This document shows, in pieces, positions 36,125 through 45,582 of a DNA stretch of 64,000 nt. The stretch comes from Chitinophagales bacterium 33-2. GTDB lineage: Bacteria; Bacteroidota; Bacteroidia; Chitinophagales; Chitinophagaceae. The DNA lies in NCBI GenBank assembly GCA_002050435.1, contig MWYV01000043.1, positions 1-64,000 on the forward strand, in the 5' to 3' direction. Both the position numbers and the translations under genes were made by a program. How positions within the stretch are numbered: position 1 is the first letter of the stretch; the number at the start of each line of letters is the position of its first letter. The notes beneath the pieces are model-generated. The model saw nothing but the letters and a program-made list of their open reading frames with translations. It ran no database searches and was not told the origin of the DNA.

Positions 36125-38026
36125 TCAAAGTTTATTCACCCACCTGTCGTACCATAACTGGAACATCAACACCTGCCAGAGTTTTTGATAATTCACTTTT
36201 TTGCCAGACAGGTAATTGTCTCTCAACCTGATGATCGGTGCATGATCGAAAACGCCTGTTTTTGATAAACTGGATTCGCTGAGGTAATATTTTAATTGTT
36301 CCTGCAGGTCATCTCTGAACCATACCATGAGGGGTGCAATGAAAGGTTTTTTAGGTCTTTCCATGATCTCTTTCGGAATGAATTTATGCACCACCTGTTT
36401 CAGCAGCCATTTGTTTACGCCATCTCTTATTTTAAAACTGGAATCCAGCTGCGCCAGGTATTCAACAACCCTGTGGTCGAGCATGGGTTCGCGTCCTTCA
36501 AGACTTACCGCCATGGTGGCACGATCTACCTTTACAAGATTGTTATCTACCAGGAAGGTTTTATAATCAACAGCCAGCAACCTGTTGGTTACTCCGTTAT
36601 TGTGTTCCAACTTATCTCCATCGTCAAATGGCGTGTGGTATCTTTCAAATGATTTTCCTAGAAAAGATTCCACTTCTGTTTCAGTTATATACTGGCTGAT
36701 ATATTTTACTGCCTTAACTGGATCATGATTTTTCCAGATCAGTTTCATCTTTTCATACCGGGTAGTAAAATTATATTTCCTGTTGAAGTAGGGGATCTTC
36801 TCCGGGTTGATCATCGACATGGTGCCGCTCAAAAAACTTTGCAGTGCAACAGGGAGTTGCGAAGTAAATTTTTCTGCCTGGTTAAATTTATTGTAACCAC
36901 CAAAGATCTCATCACCTCCATCGGCACTGAGTGCTACTTTCACCTGTTGTTTGGCAAGCTGACTTACCAACACTGTTGGAACAGTAGAATTGTCGGCAAA
37001 AGGTTCATCATAGATCTCCGGTAAACGGTTCAGCACCGCACCGGCTTCCTTAGCTGTGAGATACCATTCGGTATGGTCGGTGCCCAGGTATTCAGCGATT
37101 TTTTTTGCTTCAGGTGCTTCATTGAATTCATTTTCATGAAAACCAATGGTGAATGTTTTAAGCTTTTCGGTTCTTCCTGTCTGCAAAAGCGCTGCAACGC
37201 TGCTGCTGTCATAACCTCCACTCAGGAAAATACCTACCGGCACATCAGCAACCATCCTGTATTCATAGGCACTTTTCAACAGTGCTGTGGTTTGCTCAAT
37301 CGCTTCTTCATCACTCACACTGATCTTAGGCTGATTGTAATGATCAAATACATCCCAGTATTTATGCTGTTGCATCTCCCGGTTCTGGAGGTTCACTTCG
37401 AGGTAATGACCGGGCAATAATTTATAGGTATTGTGAAAAATGGTATGAGGTGCAGGTATGTAGCTGTACTGAAGAAAAAGCGCGAGGCTGTTTACATCAA
37501 TATCTTTTACAAACGCGGGATGGGCATATAATGCTTTCAGTTCCGATCCAAACAGGCAGGTTTCCCTGTTCCAGAAATAATAAAATGGTTTGATGCCCGC
37601 GCGGTCACGGATGAAGATCACTTTATTTTTCGGCCGGTCATAAATAGCAATGGCAAACATGCCAATGAATTTTTGAACCACGTCCATGCCCCAGCAATCA
37701 TATCCTTTTAAAATTACTTCCGTGTCAGACCATGAAGTAAAGCTGTACCCTTTTTCTTCCAGTTCTTTCCTGATCTCTTTGAAATTATAGATCTCTCCAT
37801 TAAAATTGACCGTGTATTCTTTAAAATGCATAGGTTGGTGACCCAAAGGTGAAAGGTCAAGGATCGACAACCTTCTTTGTCCAAAACCCACAACTGCCTC
37901 CGCATTTTCATAGGTTTCATAGCCTGCATCATCAGGTCCGCGATGCAAAAGTGCATCGGTCATCTGAATGAGGACTTCCTTTGTGGACGTCTTTTTAAAA
38001 TCTATAAAACCTGCAATACCACACAT
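36125..38026 (-). CDS. asnB: Asparagine synthase (glutamine-hydrolysing), AsnB-type
   Basis: 633 residues. The N-terminal class II glutaminase begins MCGIAGFIDF with the nucleophile Cys2, followed by HRGPDDAG and the FNGEIYNF signature. The synthetase domain has the PP-loop LSGGYDSSSVAA (Asp273 region) and ALSADGGDEIFGGYNKF. AsnB-like genes are common inside polysaccharide loci, where they may amidate a uronic acid or amino-sugar unit instead of aspartate. This copy lies between GT2 (5 bp gap) and GT4 genes, so a role in glycan amidation is possible. Housekeeping asparagine synthesis cannot be excluded. Confidence 0.9.
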   Translation of the reverse strand: MCGIAGFIDFKKTSTKEVLIQMTDALLHRGPDDAGYETYENAEAVVGFGQRRLSILDLSPLGHQPMHFKEYTVNFNGEIYNFKEIRKELEEKGYSFTSWSDTEVILKGYDCWGMDVVQKFIGMFAIAIYDRPKNKVIFIRDRAGIKPFYYFWNRETCLFGSELKALYAHPAFVKDIDVNSLALFLQYSYIPAPHTIFHNTYKLLPGHYLEVNLQNREMQQHKYWDVFDHYNQPKISVSDEEAIEQTTALLKSAYEYRMVADVPVGIFLSGGYDSSSVAALLQTGRTEKLKTFTIGFHENEFNEAPEAKKIAEYLGTDHTEWYLTAKEAGAVLNRLPEIYDEPFADNSTVPTVLVSQLAKQQVKVALSADGGDEIFGGYNKFNQAEKFTSQLPVALQSFLSGTMSMINPEKIPYFNRKYNFTTRYEKMKLIWKNHDPVKAVKYISQYITETEVESFLGKSFERYHTPFDDGDKLEHNNGVTNRLLAVDYKTFLVDNNLVKVDRATMAVSLEGREPMLDHRVVEYLAQLDSSFKIRDGVNKWLLKQVVHKFIPKEIMERPKKPFIAPLMVWFRDDLQEQLKYYLSESSLSKTGVFDHAPIIRLRDNYLSGKKVNYQKLWQVLMFQLWYDRWVNKL

Positions 38027-38031
38027 GACGG

Positions 38032-38934
38032 TTAGTTAAAAGTGATTTTTGAATTGAAATGCCAGAAGATACCTTTCCAGAAAGATTTCAGGTGGTCTTT
38101 TTGTTTCCTGGCAATAAACTGAACTGTATTCTTGGGAATGGTAAAAAATACAAACCAGGCAAGAAATACCATGAGCCCTGGCAAAGGTGCATTTCTGCGC
38201 ATAAATAAGATCCTGTTCCTGGTAATATAAAATGTTTTGAGCGGGCTCTCTTTGCCCGTGGTCATGGATTCTTTGTGATAGATCAGCGATTGAGGCTGAT
38301 AATAGATTTTGTATCCTTTTTTCTTGATCTGGGTGCACCAGTCGAATTCTTCATAATACAGAAAAAAAGGTTCGTACAGCGGTCCTACTTCTTCAATCAC
38401 CTTTCTTGAAACCATCATTCCACCACCATGGGCATAATGGGTTTCCCTGATCTCGTTGTACTGGCCCTCATCTTTTTCCTTGCACCCTATCATTCCATTG
38501 CGGCCTGTAAAAAGATTAACCTGCTGGTAACCAGCATATTCAATGGTGCCTTTATCAAAGAAGTAATGAAATTTGGGGCTCACCACACCGGCATCAGGAT
38601 AAAGACGGAAGACTTCCAGAAGTCCTTCAAGCAGCCCGGGTGTAAATTCGGTGTCATTATTTACAATAAATAAAAAATCGCCTTTGGCGGCGCGGATACC
38701 CACGTTATTGCCACCGCTGAAACCCAGGTTTTTGCTGTTACGAAAAATGATGACTTCGGGATACACGGCTTTAAGCATGGCCGTAGGATCTTCCGCGGAA
38801 GCATTATCTACTACAATAACCTCTATATTCGGGTAGGTACAGTTATCCTTAATGGATTTAAGGAAATCACAGGTCACTGAATGGGTATTCCAGTTCAGTG
38901 CAATGATTGATACCAGAGCATGATTCTCAGACAT
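38032..38934 (-). CDS. Glycosyltransferase family 2 (rhamnosyltransferase-like)
   Basis: 300 residues. The GT-A domain starts VSIIALNWNTHSVTCDFL. EVIVVDNASAEDP and the metal-binding DxD-like IVNNDTEF follow, then GGGMMVSRKVIEEVGPLYEPFFLYYEEFDWC. The EEFDWC end is typical of the WcaA/RfbN-type rhamnosyltransferases. A hydrophobic C-terminal segment (PLPGLMVFLAWFVFFTIP) may tether it to the membrane. It lies 32 bp after the sugar transferase gene in the minus-strand operon, so it is a candidate for the second sugar on the lipid carrier. Confidence 0.88.
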   Translation of the reverse strand: MSENHALVSIIALNWNTHSVTCDFLKSIKDNCTYPNIEVIVVDNASAEDPTAMLKAVYPEVIIFRNSKNLGFSGGNNVGIRAAKGDFLFIVNNDTEFTPGLLEGLLEVFRLYPDAGVVSPKFHYFFDKGTIEYAGYQQVNLFTGRNGMIGCKEKDEGQYNEIRETHYAHGGGMMVSRKVIEEVGPLYEPFFLYYEEFDWCTQIKKKGYKIYYQPQSLIYHKESMTTGKESPLKTFYITRNRILFMRRNAPLPGLMVFLAWFVFFTIPKNTVQFIARKQKDHLKSFWKGIFWHFNSKITFN

Positions 38935-38966
38935 TGGGACGGATAAAATTAGGCAATTAAATCTAG

Positions 38967-40076
38967 CTATACATCAGACTTTTGCAGCAGAGCAGCTGGT
39001 GTATTGGCCATGATCCAAAGGTCAAACATGATGTTTGATTTGCGGGCATAAGAAATATCGAGGCTGATTCTTTCTTCTACAGACATATCAGACTGACCTC
39101 TTTTCTTGATCTGCCAAAGGCCTGTGATGCCTGCAGGTGCCATAAAGCGCTCAACAAATTCATTGGTAGTCAATGTTGCGGCTTCATAAAGAGGTAAGGG
39201 ACGGTTGCCTACAAGTGACATATCGCCTTTTAATACATTAAACAGCTGTGGAAGTTCATCAAGGCTGGTATTTCTGAGGAATTTGCCCACTTTAGTAATC
39301 CTGGGATCGTTGGCAATCTTGAAGAATTTTGCGCCATTGCTGGCATCTGCATATTGATTCAGGTGGGCCAGTGCATCAATCTTTTTATCGGCATTGATCA
39401 CCATTGTACGAAACTTATAGAATTTGAAGATTCTGAAACCCCTGCCGGCCCTTTTAGCATTATAAAAAAGAGGTCCTTTGGATTCGATCCTGATCATAAA
39501 AGCAACCAGTAGGAAAACCGGGAGGGCCATGATGATTAGCAATGAAGAAACGACAATGTCAAAAGTCCTTTTCAGCCAGGCATCACTGATGGTAAAATTG
39601 AATTGTGTACTTTTTGGTTTTTCATATTGTTTGATCTGCTTAAGAAAAGAGATCTTGGATGAAAAATCAAACTGCCAGTTGCTGAGGTCAATAACATCAT
39701 CTACCAGCGCTGCCACAGCCGTTTTCTGGTTTTTGATCAGCTCTTCATTATATATAACGGGAATGGAAGCATCTATTTTACCGGACTGCTTTAAAAACTG
39801 GGTAAATTCTTTAATCTGTATGCTCTCAAAAGGAAGATCAAGGATGATTACATCAATGCCATGATCTTTAAAATCTTCAGTTCTTACAAGGTCACAGGCA
39901 TTCTGGAGAGTTTCAGCGATCAGTCCTGAGCTGGAAGTATTAAGCAGAAATTTAATGGAGCTTTCATTATTGCCGATGTAAAGAAAGAAAATATCACTTT
40001 GTTCTTTGGTTACGGTGGCTACTCTAAGCTTTTTCCGGGCCTCACTCGCTACATTTTTTAGAATTTCGACTTGCAT
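38967..40076 (-). CDS. Polyprenyl-phosphate sugar phosphotransferase with N-terminal receiver-like domain
   Basis: 369 residues. Residues ~170-369 are a bacterial sugar transferase (WcaJ/WbaP-type initiating enzyme): AWLKRTFDIVVSSLLIIMA (membrane-associated helix), SKGPLFYNAKRAGRGFRIFKFYKFRTM, DPRITKVGKFLRNTSLDELPQLFNVLKGDMSLVGNRP, and GITGLWQIKKRG. It loads the first sugar-phosphate on undecaprenyl phosphate. Usual relatives have membrane helices or a CoA-binding-like domain before this. Here residues ~25-150 read like a response-regulator receiver: FFLYIGNNESSIKFLLNT, then IILDLPFE with Asp80. The acidic pair and the conserved Lys of true receivers are absent. The domain resembles the product of the preceding receiver gene. 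Start ATG at 40076; it lies 44 bp after that gene. Confidence 0.88.
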   Translation of the reverse strand: MQVEILKNVASEARKKLRVATVTKEQSDIFFLYIGNNESSIKFLLNTSSSGLIAETLQNACDLVRTEDFKDHGIDVIILDLPFESIQIKEFTQFLKQSGKIDASIPVIYNEELIKNQKTAVAALVDDVIDLSNWQFDFSSKISFLKQIKQYEKPKSTQFNFTISDAWLKRTFDIVVSSLLIIMALPVFLLVAFMIRIESKGPLFYNAKRAGRGFRIFKFYKFRTMVINADKKIDALAHLNQYADASNGAKFFKIANDPRITKVGKFLRNTSLDELPQLFNVLKGDMSLVGNRPLPLYEAATLTTNEFVERFMAPAGITGLWQIKKRGQSDMSVEERISLDISYARKSNIMFDLWIMANTPAALLQKSDV

Positions 40077-40120
40077 AGATTGTGTTTTAAGGGTTGGGGT
40101 ATTCGTTTAGTTTTCAGGGG

Positions 40121-40501
40121 TCAGGCATCTGTCATTACTTCAGAAGCCTCTAGGTTCCTGACAGCAGTAATAAGGTCTACCGGGTTAAAGGGTTTAAAGA
40201 AGATTTCGTCCACTTCATACTCATAACTTTTAAGTTTGAGTTCATCACTGTTTTCAGACGCAAGAATCACTACAGGAATATTTAAAAGCTTACTGCTTTT
40301 AATATGTTGAACAAGTTCCCATGATTGTTGTGGCTGGAAATCTACATCAACAATAAGAGCGCCTATTTTCCCGCTATGTTTCATTTCATATATAGCCTGG
40401 AAAGCATCAGCAACAGGAATGAAGGTAAATTCACCTTCAAAAACAGTTTTCAGTAAAAAATTCATGGCTTTGTTGCCATTTACGCTTAAAATTTTGCTCA
40501 T
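40121..40501 (-). CDS. Stand-alone response-regulator receiver protein
   Basis: 126 residues, one CheY-like domain with no output domain. The phospho-acceptor candidate is Asp52 or Asp54 in LIVDVDFQ; the conserved Lys is Lys103 in FFKPFNP; VVILASEN carries the Thr/Ser position. The usual acidic pair after strand 1 is replaced by SVNGNKAM, so Mg binding and phosphorylation may be impaired. It is the first gene of the minus-strand operon that continues with the sugar transferase. It resembles that enzyme's N-terminal domain (shared N-x-N and FLLxT after strand 1; I/L-V/L-D at strand 3). It probably regulates the sugar transferase or its complex; no histidine kinase gene is nearby. Confidence 0.85.
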   Translation of the reverse strand: MSKILSVNGNKAMNFLLKTVFEGEFTFIPVADAFQAIYEMKHSGKIGALIVDVDFQPQQSWELVQHIKSSKLLNIPVVILASENSDELKLKSYEYEVDEIFFKPFNPVDLITAVRNLEASEVMTDA

Positions 40502-40870
40502 AGTACAATAGGGTTTTCTTTTTTCACAATTCGGATCCGGCGTACTGACTATGGCAATTCAATGGATTGGAGATTGGAATCATCCCTAAGGGTGATAATT
40601 ATATAGGCTGGATCTTATCCAGGAAAACCAAACATCAGGAAAATTGGGGGGTTCATCAGAGATATCGTAGAACGATTCTGGAAGAAATCCTTGTAATCGG
40701 GTACTAAAGTATACTTTTTATTGATAAAGTTCAATTTTTCCATAATTTATTCATTTTAGGGTTTTTGCCGGGTATAGTTTTTTACTTTAAAGAATAGTAA
40801 ACTGAAATAATTTGCTGATTCCCATTTATATTATAAATATTCGTGCCACTCCTAAATTTTTGATTTCTAA
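40502..40870. other. Divergent intergenic region, no gene
   Basis: 369 bp between the receiver gene and pyruvate carboxylase. No ORF with coding character and no clear TAnnTTTG were seen. The part before 40871 is very AT-rich, as expected for promoters of both neighbours. Confidence 0.4.
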
Positions 40871-43800
40871 ATGCAAATGAGAAAAATAACCAAGCTGCTG
40901 GTAGCTAACCGTGGAGAAATTGCCATCCGCATTCTTCGTGCATGCAATGAACTTGAAATCCGTACGGTTGCCATCTTTACTTATGAAGACCGTTACTCAC
41001 TTCACCGGTATAAAGCAGATGAAGCTTATCAGATCGGAACTGAAAATGACCCTTTAAAGCCTTATCTCGATATGGATACCATCATTGCCACTGCAAAACA
41101 ATGTGGTGCCGATGCCATTCATCCCGGGTATGGGTTTCTTTCTGAAAATTTCGAATTTGCCCATAAATGCCGCGAAAACAATATCATTTTTATTGGTCCC
41201 GACCCTGAAGTGATGCAAAAGCTGGGAGATAAAGTTTCTGCCAAAGCCGTTGCTACCCAGTGTAACATTCCCCAGATCGAAAGCAGTAACCAGCCGCTTA
41301 CTGATGAAATTATCGCGTTAAGTGAAGCCAGGAGGATCGGTTTCCCCCTGATGCTGAAAGCCGCCGCAGGTGGTGGCGGTCGTGGAATGAGGGTGATCCG
41401 TTCAGAAGAAACACTTTCAAAATCATTCCAGGAAGCAAAAAGGGAAGCCAAAAATGCTTTTGGCGACGATACAGTCTTTTTTGAAAAATTCATCGACCAA
41501 CCCAAGCATATCGAAGTGCAGATCGTTGCCGATCGCCATGGCAATGTAATGCACCTGTTTGAGCGCGACTGTAGCCTGCAGCGCCGTTTTCAAAAGATCG
41601 TTGAAGTGGCTCCTGCCTTTAGTCTGCCGCAGGAGGCAAAGAACAAAATTTATGAATATGCAGTTGCCATTTGCCGCGAGGTTAATTATAATAATGTAGG
41701 CACTGTTGAATTCCTGGTTGATAAGGACATGGGCATTTATTTCATTGAAGTAAATCCCAGGATACAGGTCGAACACACGGTTACCGAAATGATTACCGGG
41801 ATTGACCTGGTGAAAACCCAGATCTATATTGCGGAAGGGTACCAGCTGCACGATAAGCAGATCAATCTGCCCGTTCAGGAGGAAGTAAAGCAAAACGGCT
41901 ATGCCATCCAGTGCCGCATCACTACCGAAGATCCTGAAAATGATTTCATGCCTGATTACGGAACCGTACTGGCTTACCGCAGTGCAGAAGGGTTTGGGAT
42001 CCGGCTGGATGAAGGCAGTGTGTACAACGGTGTAAAAATTTCCCCTTTTTTTGATTCACTCCTGGTTAAAGTCACTGCTCATTCTTCCTCTATAGAAGAT
42101 ACCGTAAAAAAACTGAAAAGGGCTTTGCTGGAATTCAGGATCCGCGGCGTAAATACCAACATCCGCTTCCTGCTGAACATCATCATGCACCCAGAGTTTA
42201 TTTCGGGCAACGCCACTGTAAACTTTCTACAGCAATATCCCGAACTTTTCCAGATCAGGAGAGCGCAAGACAGGGGCACAAGGATCCTGAAATATATTGC
42301 AGACATAACGGTCAACGGCCACCCGGATGTAAAGAACCCCGATAAGTCAAAGAAATTTGAGAAGCCTTTGCTGCCGCCTTATGATCCTTTAAAACCATTT
42401 CAAAATGGGACAAAACAATTGTTGGATGAAATGGGTCCGGAAGCATTTGCCGGCTGGCTGAAAAACGAAAACAAGATCTATTATACTGATACCACCTACC
42501 GCGATGCGCATCAGTCCTTACTGGCTACAAGGGTGCGTACCATTGATATGCTGAAGGCAGCTTCCTCATTCGCACAGCATTTTCCGCAAACTTTTAGTAT
42601 GGAAGTATGGGGCGGCGCTACCTTCGATGTATGCATGCGCTTTCTATATGAAGATCCATGGCAAAGGCTTCAACTATTGCGTGCGGCAATTCCCAATATT
42701 CTTTTGCAGATGTTGCTCAGGGGTGCCAATGCGGTGGGGTATAAAGCCTATCCTGATAACCTGGTTGAATCCTTTGTTGAAAAGAGCTGGGAAAACGGGA
42801 TCGATGTGTTCAGGATCTTTGATTCACTGAACTGGATGCCCAATATGGAAAAAAGTATTGAGGCAGTGCGCAAAAAAACTGGTGCCCTTGCCGAAGTTTC
42901 CATGTGTTATACAGGCGATATCCAGGATCATAAAAGAACCAAATACACACTGGATTATTACAGAAAATTTGCAAGGGAAATTGAAAACAGTGGTGCACAC
43001 ATCCTGGCCATTAAGGATATGAGCGGACTTTTAAAACCATGGGCCGCTTATGAATTGATTGGTGAGCTCAAACAAACCATTAAAATTCCCATTCACCTGC
43101 ATACCCATGATACTTCCTCACTTCAATCAGCCACCTACCTCAAAGCCATTGAGGCAGGTGTGGATGTGGTGGATGCAAGTATAGGTGCCATGTCGGGCTT
43201 AACCTCCCAACCCAACCTGAACGCACTGGTAGAAATGATGAAATTCCAGGAACGCGACCATCCTTATGATATAGAGGTACTCAACCAGCATTCCACTTAC
43301 TGGGAAGCAGTAAGAGAATTTTATTATCCTTTTGAAAGTGGAATGAAGTCCAGCAGCGCTGAAGTTTTTTACCATGAAATTCCGGGAGGACAATATTCCA
43401 ACCTGAAACCGCAGGCCGAATCACTGGGCCTTGGTGATAAAATAGAAGACATTAAAAAAGCTTACAGGGAAGTGAACCAGATGTTTGGTGACCTTGTAAA
43501 AGTTACACCCAGTTCGAAAGTGGTAGGGGATATGGCTCTCTTCATGGTTTCAAGCAAGCTTACAAAAGACGACATTCAAAACAACGGCTCATCTATTTCT
43601 TTTCCTGAATCTGTTGTTTCATTGTTTAAGGGCGATATCGGCCAACCTGTTGGCGGGTTTGATCCTGCCCTGCAAAAAACCATTCTTAAAGACATTCAAC
43701 CATATACCGAGCGGCCAAACGAACACCTGCAACCCATAGATTTTGACCAGGAATTTGAAAAGTTCAAATTAAAATTTGATGATACGCTCAGTTTTACCGA

Positions 43801-44320
43801 CCTCCTGTCTTACCTGCTCTATCCAAAGGTTTTTGAGGAGTATTATAATATGAAAAGCGCCTATGGAGAAGTATGGCACATACCCACGCTGAACTTTTTT
43901 TACGGTCTGCGTAATGATGAAGAAGTAATGATCGAGATCGATAAGGGAAAAAGCATCCTGGTACGTTTACTCACCTTCAGCGATCCTGATGAAGAAGGAA
44001 AGCGCAAGATCTTTATGCGACTCAATGGACAAACCCGGATCATCGAAGTTCAGGACAGGTCGATTAAAGTAAATATTAAGGAAAACCAGAAAGCAGTAAA
44101 AGGGAATAAAAAGCATATTGGTGCGCCACTACAGGGCAAGCTTTCACAGATTCTGGTAAAGGAAGGAGAAGTGATCAAAAAGAATCAGCCCCTTTTTATC
44201 ATTGAAGCCATGAAAATGGAAACCACGATTGCAGCCAATGAAGCCGGCAATATTGCCCAAATGATCCTGCAGCCGGGCGATATGGTGAAAACCGATGACC
44301 TGGTACTGGTGTTAGACTGA
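40871..44320 (+). CDS. pyc: Pyruvate carboxylase
   Basis: 1149 residues, the size of single-chain pyruvate carboxylases. Order: biotin carboxylase with ATP-grasp (~5-455; LVANRGEIAIRILRAC, AAAGGGGRGMRV, EVNPRIQVEHTVTE), carboxyltransferase (~530-800; DTTYRDAHQSLLATRVRT, metal-binding LHTHDTSS), the PYC_OADA region, and a C-terminal biotinyl domain with EAMKMET (biotinylated Lys1115). It makes oxaloacetate from pyruvate, bicarbonate and ATP in the cytosol. ATGs at codons 1 and 3 are both possible starts. Its end overlaps the convergent WecA-like gene by 9 bp. Confidence 0.97.
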   Translation: MQMRKITKLLVANRGEIAIRILRACNELEIRTVAIFTYEDRYSLHRYKADEAYQIGTENDPLKPYLDMDTIIATAKQCGADAIHPGYGFLSENFEFAHKCRENNIIFIGPDPEVMQKLGDKVSAKAVATQCNIPQIESSNQPLTDEIIALSEARRIGFPLMLKAAAGGGGRGMRVIRSEETLSKSFQEAKREAKNAFGDDTVFFEKFIDQPKHIEVQIVADRHGNVMHLFERDCSLQRRFQKIVEVAPAFSLPQEAKNKIYEYAVAICREVNYNNVGTVEFLVDKDMGIYFIEVNPRIQVEHTVTEMITGIDLVKTQIYIAEGYQLHDKQINLPVQEEVKQNGYAIQCRITTEDPENDFMPDYGTVLAYRSAEGFGIRLDEGSVYNGVKISPFFDSLLVKVTAHSSSIEDTVKKLKRALLEFRIRGVNTNIRFLLNIIMHPEFISGNATVNFLQQYPELFQIRRAQDRGTRILKYIADITVNGHPDVKNPDKSKKFEKPLLPPYDPLKPFQNGTKQLLDEMGPEAFAGWLKNENKIYYTDTTYRDAHQSLLATRVRTIDMLKAASSFAQHFPQTFSMEVWGGATFDVCMRFLYEDPWQRLQLLRAAIPNILLQMLLRGANAVGYKAYPDNLVESFVEKSWENGIDVFRIFDSLNWMPNMEKSIEAVRKKTGALAEVSMCYTGDIQDHKRTKYTLDYYRKFAREIENSGAHILAIKDMSGLLKPWAAYELIGELKQTIKIPIHLHTHDTSSLQSATYLKAIEAGVDVVDASIGAMSGLTSQPNLNALVEMMKFQERDHPYDIEVLNQHSTYWEAVREFYYPFESGMKSSSAEVFYHEIPGGQYSNLKPQAESLGLGDKIEDIKKAYREVNQMFGDLVKVTPSSKVVGDMALFMVSSKLTKDDIQNNGSSISFPESVVSLFKGDIGQPVGGFDPALQKTILKDIQPYTERPNEHLQPIDFDQEFEKFKLKFDDTLSFTDLLSYLLYPKVFEEYYNMKSAYGEVWHIPTLNFFYGLRNDEEVMIEIDKGKSILVRLLTFSDPDEEGKRKIFMRLNGQTRIIEVQDRSIKVNIKENQKAVKGNKKHIGAPLQGKLSQILVKEGEVIKKNQPLFIIEAMKMETTIAANEAGNIAQMILQPGDMVKTDDLVLVLD

Positions 44321-45409
44321 TGTAGGTTCCAGTATAACTGCTTTTTGGGGTAACCGCAACCGCTGAAAAATAAAAATGGTAAACAGCATAACGGAAACCA
44401 TTATGCTCATTCCTGTTATGAGGGAATAGCTTTTAAGAAAATAGCCCAGCAGCAGCATAAAGGCATGAACAAAATAAATGACCTTGGCGGTGAAACTGTG
44501 GCTCCATCCATTGTTTGTCAGTAGGTGATGGATATGATTTTTGTCGGGAGAAAAAGGGGATTTCCCCTGCCAGATCCTGATCATGAACACACGCACGGTA
44601 TCAAAAACCGGTATGATCACCACACTCATAACAAAAACAGGTGCATGGGTTAAAATATTTCCTTGAACAGGATTGATCTGGATCAGCCTGATACTTAATA
44701 CGGCGATTACAAACCCCAGCACCAGCGATCCCGTATCCCCCATAAAAATTTTGGCAGGATTAAAATTATAATAAAGAAAACCCAGTAAACCTCCACAAAG
44801 AGCAAAGGCGATCAAACCATTGTTGCTGTCGCCTGAAAGCGTAAGAAACAATCCAAGAACGATCAGGCTCATAAAACCCAATCCGCCTGCAAGTCCGTCA
44901 ATTCCGTCAATAAGATTATAGGCATTGGTAATGCCGGCAATGGCCAGTATGGTAAAACTGTATTGGGCCGTTATATGCAATTCATAAATTCCAAAGAGGC
45001 CATTAAAACTCGTAATGCGCACACCACTTACGGCGATCATGGTAGCTACAGCTACCTGCATGATCAGTTTATAACGCGCGGGAAGATTTTTAAGGTCATC
45101 AAATATTCCAACACATAACAGCACGGCAATCGATAAAAAGAACGAGATCGTAAAGCTGTCGTGTTCAAATGGAAACCAGATCAGTAATGCAAAAGCGAAT
45201 CCCACACAGGAAGCAATTCCACCCATGGTGGGAATGGGCTGGCAATGTTCTTTTCTTGCGTCGGGAACATCAAAAAGTTTAAAATAATTAATGAATTTGA
45301 TCAGCGGAGGCATTACGATCATTGCAATAACAAAGGCCGTAACAAAGGACAGGATCCCGAACTTGAAATCAGATAGATCCAGGTTGAAGTAAAGGAGTTG
45401 GTTATTCAT
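44312..45409 (-). CDS. Undecaprenyl-phosphate GlcNAc-1-phosphate transferase-like (WecA/TagO/MraY family)
   Basis: About 366 residues with ten or eleven membrane segments. Family signatures: FKLFDVPDARKEHCQPIPTMGG, NAYNLIDGIDGLAGGLG with its catalytic Asp residues, IFMGDTGSLVLGF, and NHIHHLLTN. These enzymes load a sugar-1-phosphate on undecaprenyl phosphate to start O-antigen, enterobacterial common antigen or teichoic acid chains. The frame is open to a TTG at 45457; the ATG at 45409 is the better start because the extra 16 residues are not family-like. It lies outside the main locus, beside pyc, but may start a glycan made there. It provides a second initiating enzyme besides the one at 38967. 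Confidence 0.9.
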   Translation of the reverse strand: MNNQLLYFNLDLSDFKFGILSFVTAFVIAMIVMPPLIKFINYFKLFDVPDARKEHCQPIPTMGGIASCVGFAFALLIWFPFEHDSFTISFFLSIAVLLCVGIFDDLKNLPARYKLIMQVAVATMIAVSGVRITSFNGLFGIYELHITAQYSFTILAIAGITNAYNLIDGIDGLAGGLGFMSLIVLGLFLTLSGDSNNGLIAFALCGGLLGFLYYNFNPAKIFMGDTGSLVLGFVIAVLSIRLIQINPVQGNILTHAPVFVMSVVIIPVFDTVRVFMIRIWQGKSPFSPDKNHIHHLLTNNGWSHSFTAKVIYFVHAFMLLLGYFLKSYSLITGMSIMVSVMLFTIFIFQRLRLPQKAVILEPTSV

Positions 45410-45525
45410 ATTCGTTCTGGTGGCCGGCAAAATAATAAATATAACCTGTATTTGCAATGGGAGGCGACCAGGATTTTATACAAAGGATTCTGAGGATCCT
45501 CTCAAATCATTCAACCTTCAAAAGT

Positions 45526-45533
45526 TACTTTTG
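45526..45533 (+). promoter_or_regulatory. Bacteroidota -7 promoter box (TAnnTTTG)
   Basis: TACTTTTG matches the consensus exactly and lies 49 bp before the GTG start of recG. It is followed by GC as in many Chitinophagaceae-like promoters. Confidence 0.5.
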
Positions 45534-45582
45534 CTGAAACCAGATTTCAATCAAACCAGGAACGCATATATTAACCCAGCCT

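Noticed and set aside
41423-41893. 156-codon minus-strand ORF inside pyc
   Set aside because: Antisense to the highly conserved biotin carboxylase domain.
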